From NCBI RefSeq assembly GCF_030053415.1, contig NZ_JASGBJ010000004.1, forward strand, positions 62,001 to 126,000: a stretch of 64,000 nt of DNA, written 5' to 3'. The stretch comes from Marinobacter sp. CHS3-4. GTDB lineage: Bacteria > Pseudomonadota > Gammaproteobacteria > Pseudomonadales > Oleiphilaceae. Below the pieces are notes generated by a model, which was given only the letters and a program-made list of their open reading frames with translations, was not told where the DNA came from and did no database searches. Of this stretch, positions 27,665 to 38,979 are shown piece after piece (within the stretch, counting starts at the first letter, position 1; every line of letters begins with the position of its first letter). A program made the position numbers and the translations under genes.

Positions 27665-28612
27665 CTAGCTTCCTTTTCGATACAGGTCAGGATCCTGTTT
27701 CGATGGACGGGTTTTGAACCGGCGATGCATCCAGAGGTATTGCTCGGGATGTTTTCGGATCTCGGTCTCGACCGCCTTATTGATCAGCGTTGCATCTTCC
27801 AGGTCATCGCCGGTTGGATAGTCTGCGATCGCAGGATAAAAATAGATGTCGTAACCGGGACCGTTCTCGCGACGAAAATGGCTAAAAGGCACGATCTGGC
27901 AACCACTGCGTCCGGCAATTCGGGAGGTTGCGGTAATTGAGCCTGCCGGTATTCCGAAAAAGGGAGCGAACACGATGTCTTTGTGGCCGTAATCCTGATC
28001 TGTCGCGTACCAGACCGTGCGGTTGTGTTTGAGTTGCTTCAGCAAGCCCCGGAGGTTTTTGGAGTCCAGCACTTTTCCATATCGGCGCTCCCTGGCGCGG
28101 GTCATGACAGCATTGATTAATGGGTTGTTATGGTCTCGTTGCATGACATCGGCATCAATAAACTCGGTGACAAGGCTCCCGCCCAGATCCAGTGTACTGT
28201 AGTGCCCTCCGAGCAGAAGTACGCCCTTGCCTTTGGCCAAAGCGTCATTCAGGTTCTGTAATCCATGAACCTGGGTTATATCCAGAAAATCCCTCGGGTT
28301 TCGAAACCAGGCCACCCCCAGCTCCATCAGACCAATTCCATTGGCGCAAAAGGAATCTTTGACGAGATTGGCCTGTTGCTGTTCGGTCAGCTCTGGGAAG
28401 CAAAGACGGATATTCACTTCCGTAATGTGCCGCCGTGATTTCATGAAGCGCCAGCTCAGACCACCAATGGTTCGTCCAATAGAATATTGGGCCTTAAGGG
28501 GAAGCTGGGCGACGAGCCACATGACGCTAATGAGCAGCCAGGTTGGCCACCAACGCGGATGGACGTACCGGCGGTAGTTGGTGTCACGCACCCGATAGCT
28601 TTTTCTGGTCAC
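27665..28612 (-). CDS. lpxL: Lipid A biosynthesis acyltransferase (LpxL/HtrB type)
   Basis: A 315-residue inner-membrane protein that transfers a fatty acyl chain from ACP to Kdo-lipid A. An N-terminal membrane anchor (WWPTWLLISVMWLVAQL) precedes the catalytic H-x4-D motif in GGHYSTLDLGG, the DQDYGHKDIVFAPFFGIPAG signature and the LWMHRRFKTRP end typical of LpxL. The longer N-terminus and H-x4-D motif are closer to E. coli LpxL than the paralogue at 18570, which has H-x4-E. It is divergent from waaA across 196 bases, which must hold both promoters. Confidence 0.92.
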   Translation of the reverse strand: MTRKSYRVRDTNYRRYVHPRWWPTWLLISVMWLVAQLPLKAQYSIGRTIGGLSWRFMKSRRHITEVNIRLCFPELTEQQQANLVKDSFCANGIGLMELGVAWFRNPRDFLDITQVHGLQNLNDALAKGKGVLLLGGHYSTLDLGGSLVTEFIDADVMQRDHNNPLINAVMTRARERRYGKVLDSKNLRGLLKQLKHNRTVWYATDQDYGHKDIVFAPFFGIPAGSITATSRIAGRSGCQIVPFSHFRRENGPGYDIYFYPAIADYPTGDDLEDATLINKAVETEIRKHPEQYLWMHRRFKTRPSKQDPDLYRKGS

Positions 28613-28808
28613 GTATCGGCACTCTTCAATTTGGAAAGACGGTTAATTTGGAACGCGTTGGACGCTTTAGAACTTCGGAAGTTTACCAGCGTCGGCTTAT
28701 TGGTCTAAAGCAGCATTTTGCGATTCTGAGGGCAGTAATGCCCAGTGGAAGACGTTGCCAGAGGCTTTATGTAGAATGATCGGCGCGTAAAGCCTGCCAG
28801 GAATCACG

Positions 28809-30083
28809 ATGCTGCATTTTTTTTACTCTCTGTTTTTTCGGTTAGCACTGCCTTTCGTTCTTTTAAGGCTCTGGTGGCAGGGACGAAAAAACCCGGACGC
28901 GTTTGTTCGCTGGCAGGAAAGGCTGGGCTATGTAGAGCCGACAGGGGAAGAGGTTATCTGGGTGCATGCTGTGTCTGTCGGCGAAACCATCGCGGCTGCG
29001 CCCCTGGTCAAGGCTTTGCTGCGTCGCAAACCGGAGATTCCCATTCTGATGACTGCGATGACCCCAACCGGGGCAGAGCGCGCTCGGGCGCTGTTTGGTG
29101 ATCAGATTCAATACGCCTTTTCACCGTACGATACGCCCGGCGCTGTTCAGCGTTTTATTGACAGAATCCGGCCAAAGGCTCTGGTGATCATGGAAACTGA
29201 GCTGTGGCCCAACATGGTGGCCTACAGCAAACATAAACACGTGCCAGTCTTCCTGATTAATGCCCGTTTGTCAGAACGTTCTGCCAAAAGATACCGCTGG
29301 GTCGCGTCCACGGTTCGTCCACTGTTACAAAGCCTGTGTTGGATTGCGGCCCAGGCTGAAGACGACGCAAAACGCTTTTTGAGGATTGGAGCTCATCCTT
29401 CGTCGGTCTCGGTGACAGGCAGTATCAAGTTTGATGTAGTTATCACGGATTCAACCCGAATCCAATCGACCCGGCTGCGAGAGCGACTTGGTGCAGATCG
29501 TCCAGTGTGGATTGCGGCCAGTACTCACGATGGCGAAGACCGCCAGATACTCGAGGCGCACCAGGCCGTTCTGAGCCGTCATCCGAATGCCTTGTTGTTG
29601 ATTGTCCCGCGGCACCCCGAACGCTTCTCAGCGGTAGCTTCACTTATTACCAGCATGGATTTGAGTGTTCGATGCCGATCTGAGGAATCTACTGCCACTG
29701 ATGACAGCGATTATTCGAACTGCCAGGTCTATCTCGGTGACACGATGGGCGAACTGTTGATGCTTTATGGTGCATCGGATGTTGCCTTTGTTGGTGGTTC
29801 ATTGATCGAAAGAGGCGGGCATAATCCGCTTGAGCCGGCTGCGTGGGGGCTGCCCGTGCTGTCTGGACCTCATATATTTAATTTCGAGGCCATCTATAGC
29901 CAGCTTAATAAAGGGAAAGCCGTCTATATGACACCGTCTGCGTCGTCGCTGGCCGATTGTGTCAATCATTTGTTTGATGACCGAAGCGCGGCTGCGATGG
30001 CGGGTGAGAACGCGCTTGCAGTCGTGAATGCCAATCGTGGAGCGCTTGAGAAAGTAGTAGACGGAATCGTTGAGCGGGTCTGA
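28809..30083 (+). CDS. waaA: 3-deoxy-D-manno-octulosonic acid transferase
   Basis: A 424-residue GT30 enzyme that adds Kdo from CMP-Kdo to lipid IVA. An N-terminal membrane anchor is followed by WVHAVSVGET, the acceptor-site signature MTAMTPTGAERARALF, METELWPN, NARLSERSAKRY, VTGSIKFD, and the donor-site VFVGGSLIERGGHNPLEPAA-type block (AFVGGSLIERGGHNPLEP). The start ATG has CAGGAA upstream. The kdkA gene in the same region suggests that the inner core may carry a single phosphorylated Kdo, as in Haemophilus and Vibrio, but this is inference. It is convergent with tolC. Confidence 0.97.
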   Translation: MLHFFYSLFFRLALPFVLLRLWWQGRKNPDAFVRWQERLGYVEPTGEEVIWVHAVSVGETIAAAPLVKALLRRKPEIPILMTAMTPTGAERARALFGDQIQYAFSPYDTPGAVQRFIDRIRPKALVIMETELWPNMVAYSKHKHVPVFLINARLSERSAKRYRWVASTVRPLLQSLCWIAAQAEDDAKRFLRIGAHPSSVSVTGSIKFDVVITDSTRIQSTRLRERLGADRPVWIAASTHDGEDRQILEAHQAVLSRHPNALLLIVPRHPERFSAVASLITSMDLSVRCRSEESTATDDSDYSNCQVYLGDTMGELLMLYGASDVAFVGGSLIERGGHNPLEPAAWGLPVLSGPHIFNFEAIYSQLNKGKAVYMTPSASSLADCVNHLFDDRSAAAMAGENALAVVNANRGALEKVVDGIVERV

Positions 30084-30089
30084 TTAACG

Positions 30090-30122
30090 CGCTATCGGAA
30101 GGCATCGTGCCTCCCGATAGCG
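30090..30122. repeat. Long hairpin between convergent waaA and tolC genes
   Basis: CGCTATCGGAAGGCA (30090-30104), loop TCG, TGCCTCCCGATAGCG (30108-30122): fifteen pairs with one mismatch. No T run follows on either strand, so it is not a textbook terminator, but its place exactly between two convergent stops suggests transcript-end formation or protection. Confidence 0.7.
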
Positions 30123-30129
30123 GCTTCAC

Positions 30130-31503
30130 TCACTGAGTGGGGTCGTTAAGCGTCGCGTCTTCGTTGGCCAGTGCTTCAATGCCAGGTGCGGAGGCGCTCA
30201 GCCAGTTATTAAGGTCCGCCAGGTCCTGGGGATTCAGTGTGCCAGCGGCCTGTTTCAAGCGAAGTGAGTTTACGATGTAGTCGTACCGGGCATTGGCAAA
30301 ATCACGCAAAGCCACGTAATAGTTCCGTTCCGCGTCCAGCACTTCCACGATGTTACGAGTACCAACTTCATAACCTGCACGGGTTGCGTCCAGAGCGCTG
30401 CGGCGGGAAATGATGGTCTGTTCCAGAGCAGATGCGGACTCTATATTTGTGTTGACCGTGCGATAGAGACTGCGCGTGTTTACCCGAACATCCCGTCTGA
30501 CAGTCTCAAGGGACTGCTCGGCCGCTGTTACCAGAGATCGTTGTTGTCTCACGCCGGCTTGAGTGCCGCCACCAACGTATAGAGGCACGTTGAGGGTCAA
30601 GCCAATTTGGGCTTCCGTTGTCTCACCATCCCTCTGTAGTGTCGATGGCTGTTCAAGACCGTCGGTATCGGAGACGCCGTAGGAGGCGTTTAGATCGAGT
30701 GTCGGCAAATGGCCGGATTTTGCCGTCTTCAGATTCGCCTCTGAGGCGTTCAGATCAGACAGAGCAGACTGGATTTGCCAGTTCTGATCCAGAGCCAGGT
30801 TCTCCCAGGCCGAAGGGCTCATCGGGTCGGGGCGCCCAAGAGGGAAGTTGCGCCGCAGGTTGTTCAGCTTTTCCTCGTATTCGCCGGTCAGACGCGATAG
30901 TTGCTCGCGCGCAATGGCCAGATCACTTTCCGCCGCAATTCGCTGGCTTTTGCTCGCGTCATAGGTTGCCCTGGCTTCGTACACTTCGGTGATCGCTATC
31001 AAGCCTACATCAAATCTTTCCTGAGCCTGCTCATACTGACGTTGGAAGGCGGCTTCAGCAGCGCGGGTTACGGTCAGGGTGTCTGCGGCCCGCAACACGC
31101 CGAAATAAGCGGTAGCGACGTCCAGAATAAGTTGTTGCTGTGCCAGGTTGTAGTTCGCCCTGGCGGCCTCGGTCTGGAACTTGCTGGCATCGTAGCGGAA
31201 CCATTCATCGGCCCTGAAGAGCGGCTGCGTCGCGCGAACGCCATAGGCAAAGGTCTTATAGCTGTTGTCCTGGTTTGGTCCGTCCACGTCTGTGTGGTTT
31301 GCTTCACCAAAACCAACCACTTCCGGCAGCAGGCTGCTGCGCGTGACGTTGCTGGCCGCCTGCTGGGCTTCAAAAGAGGCCTTGGCAGTCGCAATACCCG
31401 AATCGTAGGAGAGTGCTTTCTTGTAGGTTTCCACCAGATCCATGGATACCGCAGGCTGGGCTGCGAGCAGGCCGATAAGCCCGGAAAGCAGTCGTTTTTT
31501 CAT
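30130..31503 (-). CDS. tolC: TolC-family outer-membrane efflux channel protein
   Basis: A 457-residue trimeric outer-membrane channel for type I secretion and multidrug efflux. I choose ATG 31503 because AGGAGATATC precedes it and it opens a signal peptide (MKKRLLSGLIGLLAAQPAVS); the frame extends upstream but without such support. The mature protein shows the duplicated TolC coiled-coil organisation: VETYKKALSYDSGIATA, TQPLFRADEWFRYDAS, FDVGLIAITEVYEARATYDAS and, in the second half, VPLYVGGGTQAGVRQQ and YEVGTRNIVEVLDAERNYY. It is divergent from the thiC riboswitch, a gene order (tolC next to thiC) also known from Pseudomonas. Confidence 0.95.
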   Translation of the reverse strand: MKKRLLSGLIGLLAAQPAVSMDLVETYKKALSYDSGIATAKASFEAQQAASNVTRSSLLPEVVGFGEANHTDVDGPNQDNSYKTFAYGVRATQPLFRADEWFRYDASKFQTEAARANYNLAQQQLILDVATAYFGVLRAADTLTVTRAAEAAFQRQYEQAQERFDVGLIAITEVYEARATYDASKSQRIAAESDLAIAREQLSRLTGEYEEKLNNLRRNFPLGRPDPMSPSAWENLALDQNWQIQSALSDLNASEANLKTAKSGHLPTLDLNASYGVSDTDGLEQPSTLQRDGETTEAQIGLTLNVPLYVGGGTQAGVRQQRSLVTAAEQSLETVRRDVRVNTRSLYRTVNTNIESASALEQTIISRRSALDATRAGYEVGTRNIVEVLDAERNYYVALRDFANARYDYIVNSLRLKQAAGTLNPQDLADLNNWLSASAPGIEALANEDATLNDPTQ

Positions 31504-31614
31504 GATATCTCCTAACGTTGGCATGCGCGTCGAGACCGCATTATGGACAATAATGAGGTCGACCTCTACACTTGCGATTGGCACTGATTGAGAGTGTCAT
31601 CTATTGAATTCGCG

Positions 31615-33672
<2,058 letters not shown>

Positions 33673-33685
33673 CCGAGAGGCTGAT

Positions 33686-33715
33686 TCCCAGCGGCACAAG
33701 GATGTGCCGCTGGGA
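33686..33715 (+). terminator. Perfect hairpin after thiC
   Basis: TCCCAGCGGCACA (33686-33698), loop AGGA, TGTGCCGCTGGGA (33703-33715): thirteen pairs without mismatch, 14 bases after the thiC stop. A T run is missing, so it may be a weak terminator or an mRNA-stabilising 3' structure. Confidence 0.65.
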
Positions 33716-33836
33716 GCATGTTCCGGAGCCCCTTCTATGTTGCGGTCCTCCAACGGCACTGAGCTAATGGAAGGGGCTTGCGCCAATGCTGAATCACCGG
33801 CTATCGTCCAGATTCGTTTCTAATTACGGATCAAAA

Positions 33837-34454
33837 ATGGCCGAACCGTTCCAGTTTAAAAGTACTGACGTCACCATCGAAAAGCGCGAAACGGTATTCA
33901 AGGGCTTTTTCCAGATGGATAAGCTCTGGCTGACCCATCCGCGTTTTGATGGTCGGGAAATGCCCACATTCACTCGCGAGCTCTTCATCCGTGGGGATGC
34001 CACTTGCGTATTACCCTACGACCCCGACAGAGACGAAGTCGTCCTGCTCGAGCAGTTTCGACTCGGGGCGCTGGGCCGTGATCAATCTCCCTGGCTGCTT
34101 GAACTGGTTGCCGGCATGAATGAGGACGGCGAGACGCCCGAAGAAGTTGCTCAGAGGGAGGGGGTGGAAGAAGCAGGTCTTACTTTCGAGCCGCTGGAAA
34201 AAATCTGCAATTACCTGGTGTCTCCTGGCGGAACCACAGAGCTTATTCATCTTTATTGTGGACGAATCAGCACCGCAGCGGCTGGCGGCTTATTTGGCAT
34301 GGAACATGAGCATGAAGATATCCGTGCCCACGTGTTCAGTGCCGACGAAGCCATCACAATGATTTATGATGGAAGGATTAACAACGCTGCGGCCATTATC
34401 GCGTTGCAATGGCTGCAACTGAATCGCCGGCGCCTAAAGGAGGGCTGGAGCTAG
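33837..34454 (+). CDS. nudF: ADP-ribose pyrophosphatase (Nudix)
   Basis: Hydrolyses ADP-ribose to AMP and ribose 5-phosphate. Starting at ATG 33837 the protein has 205 residues and aligns in length with E. coli NudF. An in-frame ATG at 33786 preceded by GGAAGGGG would add 17 residues and cannot be excluded. RGFF-type FKGFFQMDKLWL, LLELVAGM and the Nudix box G-x5-E-x7-RE-G-V-EE-AG-L are present; the hydrophobic residue usual after RE is Gly here. SPGGTTE is the family-specific loop. It is followed after one base by the DUF1249 gene and then cpdA, the nudF-yqiB-cpdA order known from E. coli. Confidence 0.93.
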   Translation: MAEPFQFKSTDVTIEKRETVFKGFFQMDKLWLTHPRFDGREMPTFTRELFIRGDATCVLPYDPDRDEVVLLEQFRLGALGRDQSPWLLELVAGMNEDGETPEEVAQREGVEEAGLTFEPLEKICNYLVSPGGTTELIHLYCGRISTAAAGGLFGMEHEHEDIRAHVFSADEAITMIYDGRINNAAAIIALQWLQLNRRRLKEGWS

Positions 34455-34455
34455 A

Positions 34456-34941
34456 ATGACAGACTGGGTAATGAAGCAAAGGCGCTATGTACCGGATCTT
34501 CAAAGGTTTGGTGCGCTTTGCGATGGCAACTACATGCGACTTCGTCGGCTGCGCAAGCTGGAAGCCGGTGGGGAGCCTGTCTGTGAATTCGAGCTTCGTC
34601 GGCAAGACCAGTATCTGGGGCGTGTTCGAATAGAAGTGCTGCAGGTTGCCAAGTTCACCGAAACGTTGCTACTCCAGCAGATCCACAATGCTGGCCGCTG
34701 GCTTAACAATCCTCAGCTGACCGTGCGCGTGTATCACGATGCAGCGATGGCTGAGGTAATCAGCTGCTACCGCGACCGTCAGATTGCTCCGGTCAATGAT
34801 TACCCCAACCGATTTATGCACCACCCCGACGAGAAAGTTCAGGTGAACAGCTTTCTGGCTGACTGGCTGGATTATTGCCTACGCTTCGGGCACTTACCGA
34901 TGGAGCATTCAGTGTGGCCCGCCGGAGAGGGCGTGGACTAA
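34456..34941 (+). CDS. DUF1249 protein (YqiB-like)
   Basis: A 161-residue soluble protein with the DUF1249 features YVPDLQRFGALCDGNYMRL, a YLGRVRIEVL strand, the Y-H-D-A-A-M-A-E-V segment, and the C-terminal NSFLADWLDYCLRFGH. Function is unknown in the family, but linkage with nudF and cpdA is kept widely among gammaproteobacteria. It starts 1 base after the nudF stop, so the two are co-translated. The next 200 bases (34942-35141) contain no gene or strong signal that I can see. Confidence 0.88.
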   Translation: MTDWVMKQRRYVPDLQRFGALCDGNYMRLRRLRKLEAGGEPVCEFELRRQDQYLGRVRIEVLQVAKFTETLLLQQIHNAGRWLNNPQLTVRVYHDAAMAEVISCYRDRQIAPVNDYPNRFMHHPDEKVQVNSFLADWLDYCLRFGHLPMEHSVWPAGEGVD

Positions 34942-35141
34942 GGTGGAATGTCCGTGATTTCGTGCCTGCTTTAGTATTAGAGTCCGTAAGAGTGTGTCGT
35001 AGTTGTCAAAATCGGCAATTTAAGACGGTAGTTGGGGTGGAATGTGACGAGATTCGGGACGTTGGAAGGCAATCTCACTAACCTGACGCCTGCAGTATCC
35101 AGAACCTTACACCGGACGAGAACGACGAAATCAGCAGTGTC

Positions 35142-35948
35142 ATGACAGAAAGCGACCGACCAAAGCCTTTTCGGGTACTACAAATCACCGACCCTCATCT
35201 GATGGCCAACCCGGCAGGTGAGCTTTTGGGTGTGAATACCCGAGACAGTCTGGACGCTGTCATCGAACAAGTATTAAACGACTTTGGCCAGCCTGATTAC
35301 GTGCTGGCCACAGGGGATATTTCACAAGACGCCTCTGAAGAAGCCTATCGGGTTTTTGGCGAGAAGCTTAAAGCCTTCCATTGCAAATCGGCCTGGGTTG
35401 CGGGTAATCATGATGATTCGCGATTGCTGGATCGAGTTGCATCAGAATTCAATGCTCACCATCGTAGTCTCACCATGGGTGGTTGGCAGATAGTCCTGCT
35501 TGATACCTCAGTGCCGGGAAAGGTCTACGGCGAATTACCGGAGTCTGAGCTTGCCTTTCTGGAGAAGACGCTTGCCGACAGCCCGGACACGCCAACGCTG
35601 GTTTCGCTACACCATCATCCAGTAGACATCAATACCCGCTGGATGTCCTCGATTGGCCTGAGGAATCAGAAAGACTTCTGGCGCGTCATTGACCGTTTCC
35701 CACAGGTCAAAACCGTTTTGTGGGGCCATGTTCACCAGGAATACGACGAAGTCCGGAATGGTGTGAGGCTTCTTGCGACCCCGTCGACTTGCATACAGTT
35801 TACGGCCGGTTCAGAAAAGTTCTCGGTAGAAGAAAAGTCGCCTGGATATCGCTGGTTTGAGCTTATGCCCGATGGTGAGTTCAGGACCGAAGTAAGGCGA
35901 ACGGAAAACTTCCATTTCGAACTGGACATGACCAGTACCGGTTATTAG
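35142..35948 (+). CDS. cpdA: 3',5'-cyclic-AMP phosphodiesterase
   Basis: This class III metallophosphoesterase lowers cAMP. At 268 residues it matches E. coli CpdA (275). The metal-binding motifs appear in order: ITDPHL, GDISQDAS, GNHDD, LHHHPVD and GHVHQE. It is likely a cytoplasmic enzyme with two metal ions. It is separated from the DUF1249 gene by 200 bases and is the last core gene before the type VI cassette. Confidence 0.94.
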   Translation: MTESDRPKPFRVLQITDPHLMANPAGELLGVNTRDSLDAVIEQVLNDFGQPDYVLATGDISQDASEEAYRVFGEKLKAFHCKSAWVAGNHDDSRLLDRVASEFNAHHRSLTMGGWQIVLLDTSVPGKVYGELPESELAFLEKTLADSPDTPTLVSLHHHPVDINTRWMSSIGLRNQKDFWRVIDRFPQVKTVLWGHVHQEYDEVRNGVRLLATPSTCIQFTAGSEKFSVEEKSPGYRWFELMPDGEFRTEVRRTENFHFELDMTSTGY

Positions 35949-36065
35949 GCCATTCATCCAGTGACAGAGTGCACTGTCATCATCGAGGTAAGCTGTATAT
36001 AATTCTCTCCGGCTCAGGAAGAGCCTACAAAGCAATAAGCCATCTGATCTTCAAGGACCGAAGAC

Positions 36066-38165
36066 ATGCCCCAGTCCAGCGGACTGCAGTTCACCGCCCG
36101 TATTGGCGGACTCCCCCGTGACTTTTTCAGTGTGGTTGGTTTTGAGCTGACCGAGCGCCTGTCTGGCCTGTGCACGGGCCGGCTGGACCTGGCCAGTACC
36201 TTTTCCGACGTAGCCGCCTCCGACGTGCTGGAACAGCCGGTGGATCTGATCGTCTGGCAACAGGGCGAACCCCTGCGCCGCTTCACCGGCGTGGTCAACG
36301 AATTCGCCCGGGGCGACACCGGCCACCGCCGCACCCGCTACGAAGTCCTCTTCCAGCCGCCGTTGTGGCGCCTGGGCCTGATGCACAACAGCCGCATTTT
36401 CCAGACCCAAAGCACCGACGCCATCGTGCGCACCCTGCTGGAAGAGCGGGGCCTGATCGACACCACCTTTGATCTGAAACGTACCCCCATTGAGCGGGAA
36501 TACTGCGTCCAGCATCGTGAAAGCGATTTATCCTTCATCGAACGCCTTGGCGCGGAAGAAGGCTGGCACTACCGATACAGCCACGGATCCGTGGATGGCG
36601 AAGACCAACCCCAACTGATCATCTCCGATCACCACGGCGATGCGCCCAGGCTTCCTGAGGCGGAATACAACACCAAAGCCGGTGGCAGTACCCAACAACC
36701 GGCCATCTTCCGGTTCCGCTATCAGGAGCGCGTCAGAGCCGCCTCCGTGGCCATGAAGGACTACACCTTCAAGAACCCGGCTTACGCCCTGATGCATGAA
36801 CACCAGGCCGATAAACTGGACGCCCAGCGAACCGACTATCAGCACTACGACTACCCGGGCCGATTCAAAGCCGACGCCAGCGGCCAGCCCTTTACCGAAT
36901 CACGACTGGACGCCCTGAGAAGCGACGCCAGCACCGCCACCGGCAAAAGCAACCGCGCAGACTTCACCGTGGGCGCCAAAGCAGAACTCACTGAACACGA
37001 CAACGACGCCCTGAACCGGGAATGGCTGTTAACCAGCATCACCCACAAAGGTGAACAGCCCCAGGCACTGGAAGAAGAGGGCGGTAGCGAACCCACCACT
37101 TACTACAACGACTTCGAGGCCATTCCAGCGGATCGAACCTGGCGGCCGAACCCAAATACCATCCACCGTCCCCTCATGGACGGTCCCCAGATCGCGATCG
37201 TGACCGGCCCCGAGGGCGAAGAGATTCACTGCGATGAACATGGCCGGGTCAAAGTAAGGTTCCCCTGGGACCGCTACGCAAAGAACAATGAACACTCAAG
37301 CGCCTGGCTGCGAGTGAGCCAGGGCTGGGCCGGAGGCCAATATGGCTTCATGGCCCTGCCGAGAATCGGCCACGAAGTCATCGTGTCCTTCCTGGACGGC
37401 GACCCGGATCAGCCGATCATCACCGGGCGAACCTATCACGCCACCAACACGCCGCCCTATGCGCTGCCCGAACACAAAACAAGAACCACCTTAAAAACCC
37501 AGACCCACAAGGGCGAGGGCAGTAACGAGCTGAGGTTTGAGGACGAGGCGGACAAAGAACAGATCTACGTCCATGCCCAGAAAGACTTGGACCTGCTGAC
37601 GGAAAACAACCGCACGGAAGTCATCAGGAATGACATCCACCGCACCGTCGAGAACAACGCCTTCAGCCACATCAAGGGCAATGAACACGCTACCGTGGAT
37701 GGGGAGAAGCGAGAGTCCGTTGGCGGTGATTACAGTCTCACGGTAAACGGCAGCCAACACAGCAAACAGGGCAAGAATCAACTCATCGAAGCGGGCACCG
37801 AAATCCACCACAAGGCGGGCATGAAAATTGTCATCGAAGCGGGTGCCGAAATTACGCTAAAAGCCGGCGGCAGCTTTGTGAAGGTGGACCCCAGCGGTGT
37901 GACGGTGTCCGGGCCCATGGTGAAAATGAATTCCGGGGGTGGGCCGGGGAGTGGGACAGCAGCTGATGCGAAAGTTTCAAGCCTACCCGAAGCTCTGCTG
38001 GCGTCGGGAGAAAAAAATACACCAGAGGCGTTAGCTGACGTTGGGCACCGACCAGACGCCTCAGCGCAGCATTTGTTAAAAGAGGCCGCCAATGCAGGCA
38101 GCCTGACCGTTTCCGATTGTGAGTTTGATGAGCATGGACGCTGCAAATTACATCAACACGCTTGA
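36066..38165 (+). CDS. vgrG: Type VI secretion spike protein VgrG
   Basis: A 699-residue VgrG. The N-terminal gp27-like half begins at FTARIGGLPRDFFSVVGFEL and contains the FYR-type YRYSH and FRYQERVRA regions. The gp5-like OB domain is marked by GPQIAIVTGPEGEEIHCDEHGRVKVRF in part, WLRVSQGWAGGQYGFMALPRIGHEV and GDPDQPIITGRTY. The C-terminal needle shows the repeating beta-helix (GNEHATVDGEKRESVGG and later repeats). A short extension after about residue 640 ends in CEFDEHGRCKLHQHA, probably a docking tail for the adaptor or effector. No other T6SS core gene is in the window, so this is an orphan vgrG island. The gene is more GC-rich than the effector and immunity genes downstream. Confidence 0.96.
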   Translation: MPQSSGLQFTARIGGLPRDFFSVVGFELTERLSGLCTGRLDLASTFSDVAASDVLEQPVDLIVWQQGEPLRRFTGVVNEFARGDTGHRRTRYEVLFQPPLWRLGLMHNSRIFQTQSTDAIVRTLLEERGLIDTTFDLKRTPIEREYCVQHRESDLSFIERLGAEEGWHYRYSHGSVDGEDQPQLIISDHHGDAPRLPEAEYNTKAGGSTQQPAIFRFRYQERVRAASVAMKDYTFKNPAYALMHEHQADKLDAQRTDYQHYDYPGRFKADASGQPFTESRLDALRSDASTATGKSNRADFTVGAKAELTEHDNDALNREWLLTSITHKGEQPQALEEEGGSEPTTYYNDFEAIPADRTWRPNPNTIHRPLMDGPQIAIVTGPEGEEIHCDEHGRVKVRFPWDRYAKNNEHSSAWLRVSQGWAGGQYGFMALPRIGHEVIVSFLDGDPDQPIITGRTYHATNTPPYALPEHKTRTTLKTQTHKGEGSNELRFEDEADKEQIYVHAQKDLDLLTENNRTEVIRNDIHRTVENNAFSHIKGNEHATVDGEKRESVGGDYSLTVNGSQHSKQGKNQLIEAGTEIHHKAGMKIVIEAGAEITLKAGGSFVKVDPSGVTVSGPMVKMNSGGGPGSGTAADAKVSSLPEALLASGEKNTPEALADVGHRPDASAQHLLKEAANAGSLTVSDCEFDEHGRCKLHQHA

Positions 38166-38979
38166 TAAGCTTGATTTGAACGTGGCCACTCCGGGTGAGC
38201 CAACCTTCGGGATTGTCGATCTTGCGGCGGACGAACAGTTCCTGAGCCGATTGTATGGCGGTATGACCCAGGTTGCCATTGAATGGTATAGCCTCCTTCT
38301 GGGCTCTTCCTGGCAGTCTGCCTGGGAGCAGGGCCCCATATTGCTAGACCTTACCGCTTCGCCCGATTTTACCTGCGAGCTGATTGACCTGATGGAGACA
38401 AAACCGCTGGGCGTGTTGATTCAGTCCTGCACAGACATCGCCACGATGCTGGAGCGCTGCCAGCGTTGGCTTTTCAATAGCGACGCTTCAATTCTGCGGT
38501 TTTACGAACCCCGAATGTTGACCCCGCTGATAGCAGCCATGAGCCCAGGGCAAAGACACGATTTGATCAGACCCGGAGAGTGCTGGGCATGGCACAACGG
38601 CTATGACTGGAAACAGTCCCCGTCGACTGATGAGAAAGCCGAAAAAGACGATTCTACGCCCAGGATAACAGCCGAGCAGCTCAGAGACGTTCAGCGATTT
38701 CGGCATGCCGCACATGCCCGGGAATATGCTCAGCACTACAGAGGCAATCTATCATCCCGCTCCGATCCGCAGGCCTGGGTTCTTGGCTGCCTCATAAACG
38801 CCAACGAATGGGGGTTTAAAACCAGAGCGGATCAGGAACGTTGGTTAAGGTTGGCGATTCGAAATGGTAATGACTTTTATCGGCAGGAAGCTTTTCAAGC
38901 GATCATGGAAAAGCAGGCATTGACACCGGAAGATCAGTTAGCAGCTATGGAAAGCAAATCGGAGGTTTTAAATGCCTGA
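38134..38979 (+). CDS. DUF4123 adaptor/chaperone for the T6SS effector
   Basis: A protein of about 282 residues with the DUF4123 pattern: YALVD-like FGIVDLAAD, then LLGSSWQSAWEQGPILLDL, LGVLIQS, LRFYEPRMLTPL and GECWAWHNG. DUF4123 proteins (TEC/TAP) load one particular effector onto its VgrG. The start overlaps the vgrG end; ATG 38134 is used here, with ATG 38128 and GTG 38119 as alternatives. Its stop overlaps the effector start (ATG at 38972, TGA at 38977), so vgrG, adaptor and effector are made as one coupled set. This strongly suggests that the next gene is its cargo. Confidence 0.9.
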   Translation: MDAANYINTLDKLDLNVATPGEPTFGIVDLAADEQFLSRLYGGMTQVAIEWYSLLLGSSWQSAWEQGPILLDLTASPDFTCELIDLMETKPLGVLIQSCTDIATMLERCQRWLFNSDASILRFYEPRMLTPLIAAMSPGQRHDLIRPGECWAWHNGYDWKQSPSTDEKAEKDDSTPRITAEQLRDVQRFRHAAHAREYAQHYRGNLSSRSDPQAWVLGCLINANEWGFKTRADQERWLRLAIRNGNDFYRQEAFQAIMEKQALTPEDQLAAMESKSEVLNA

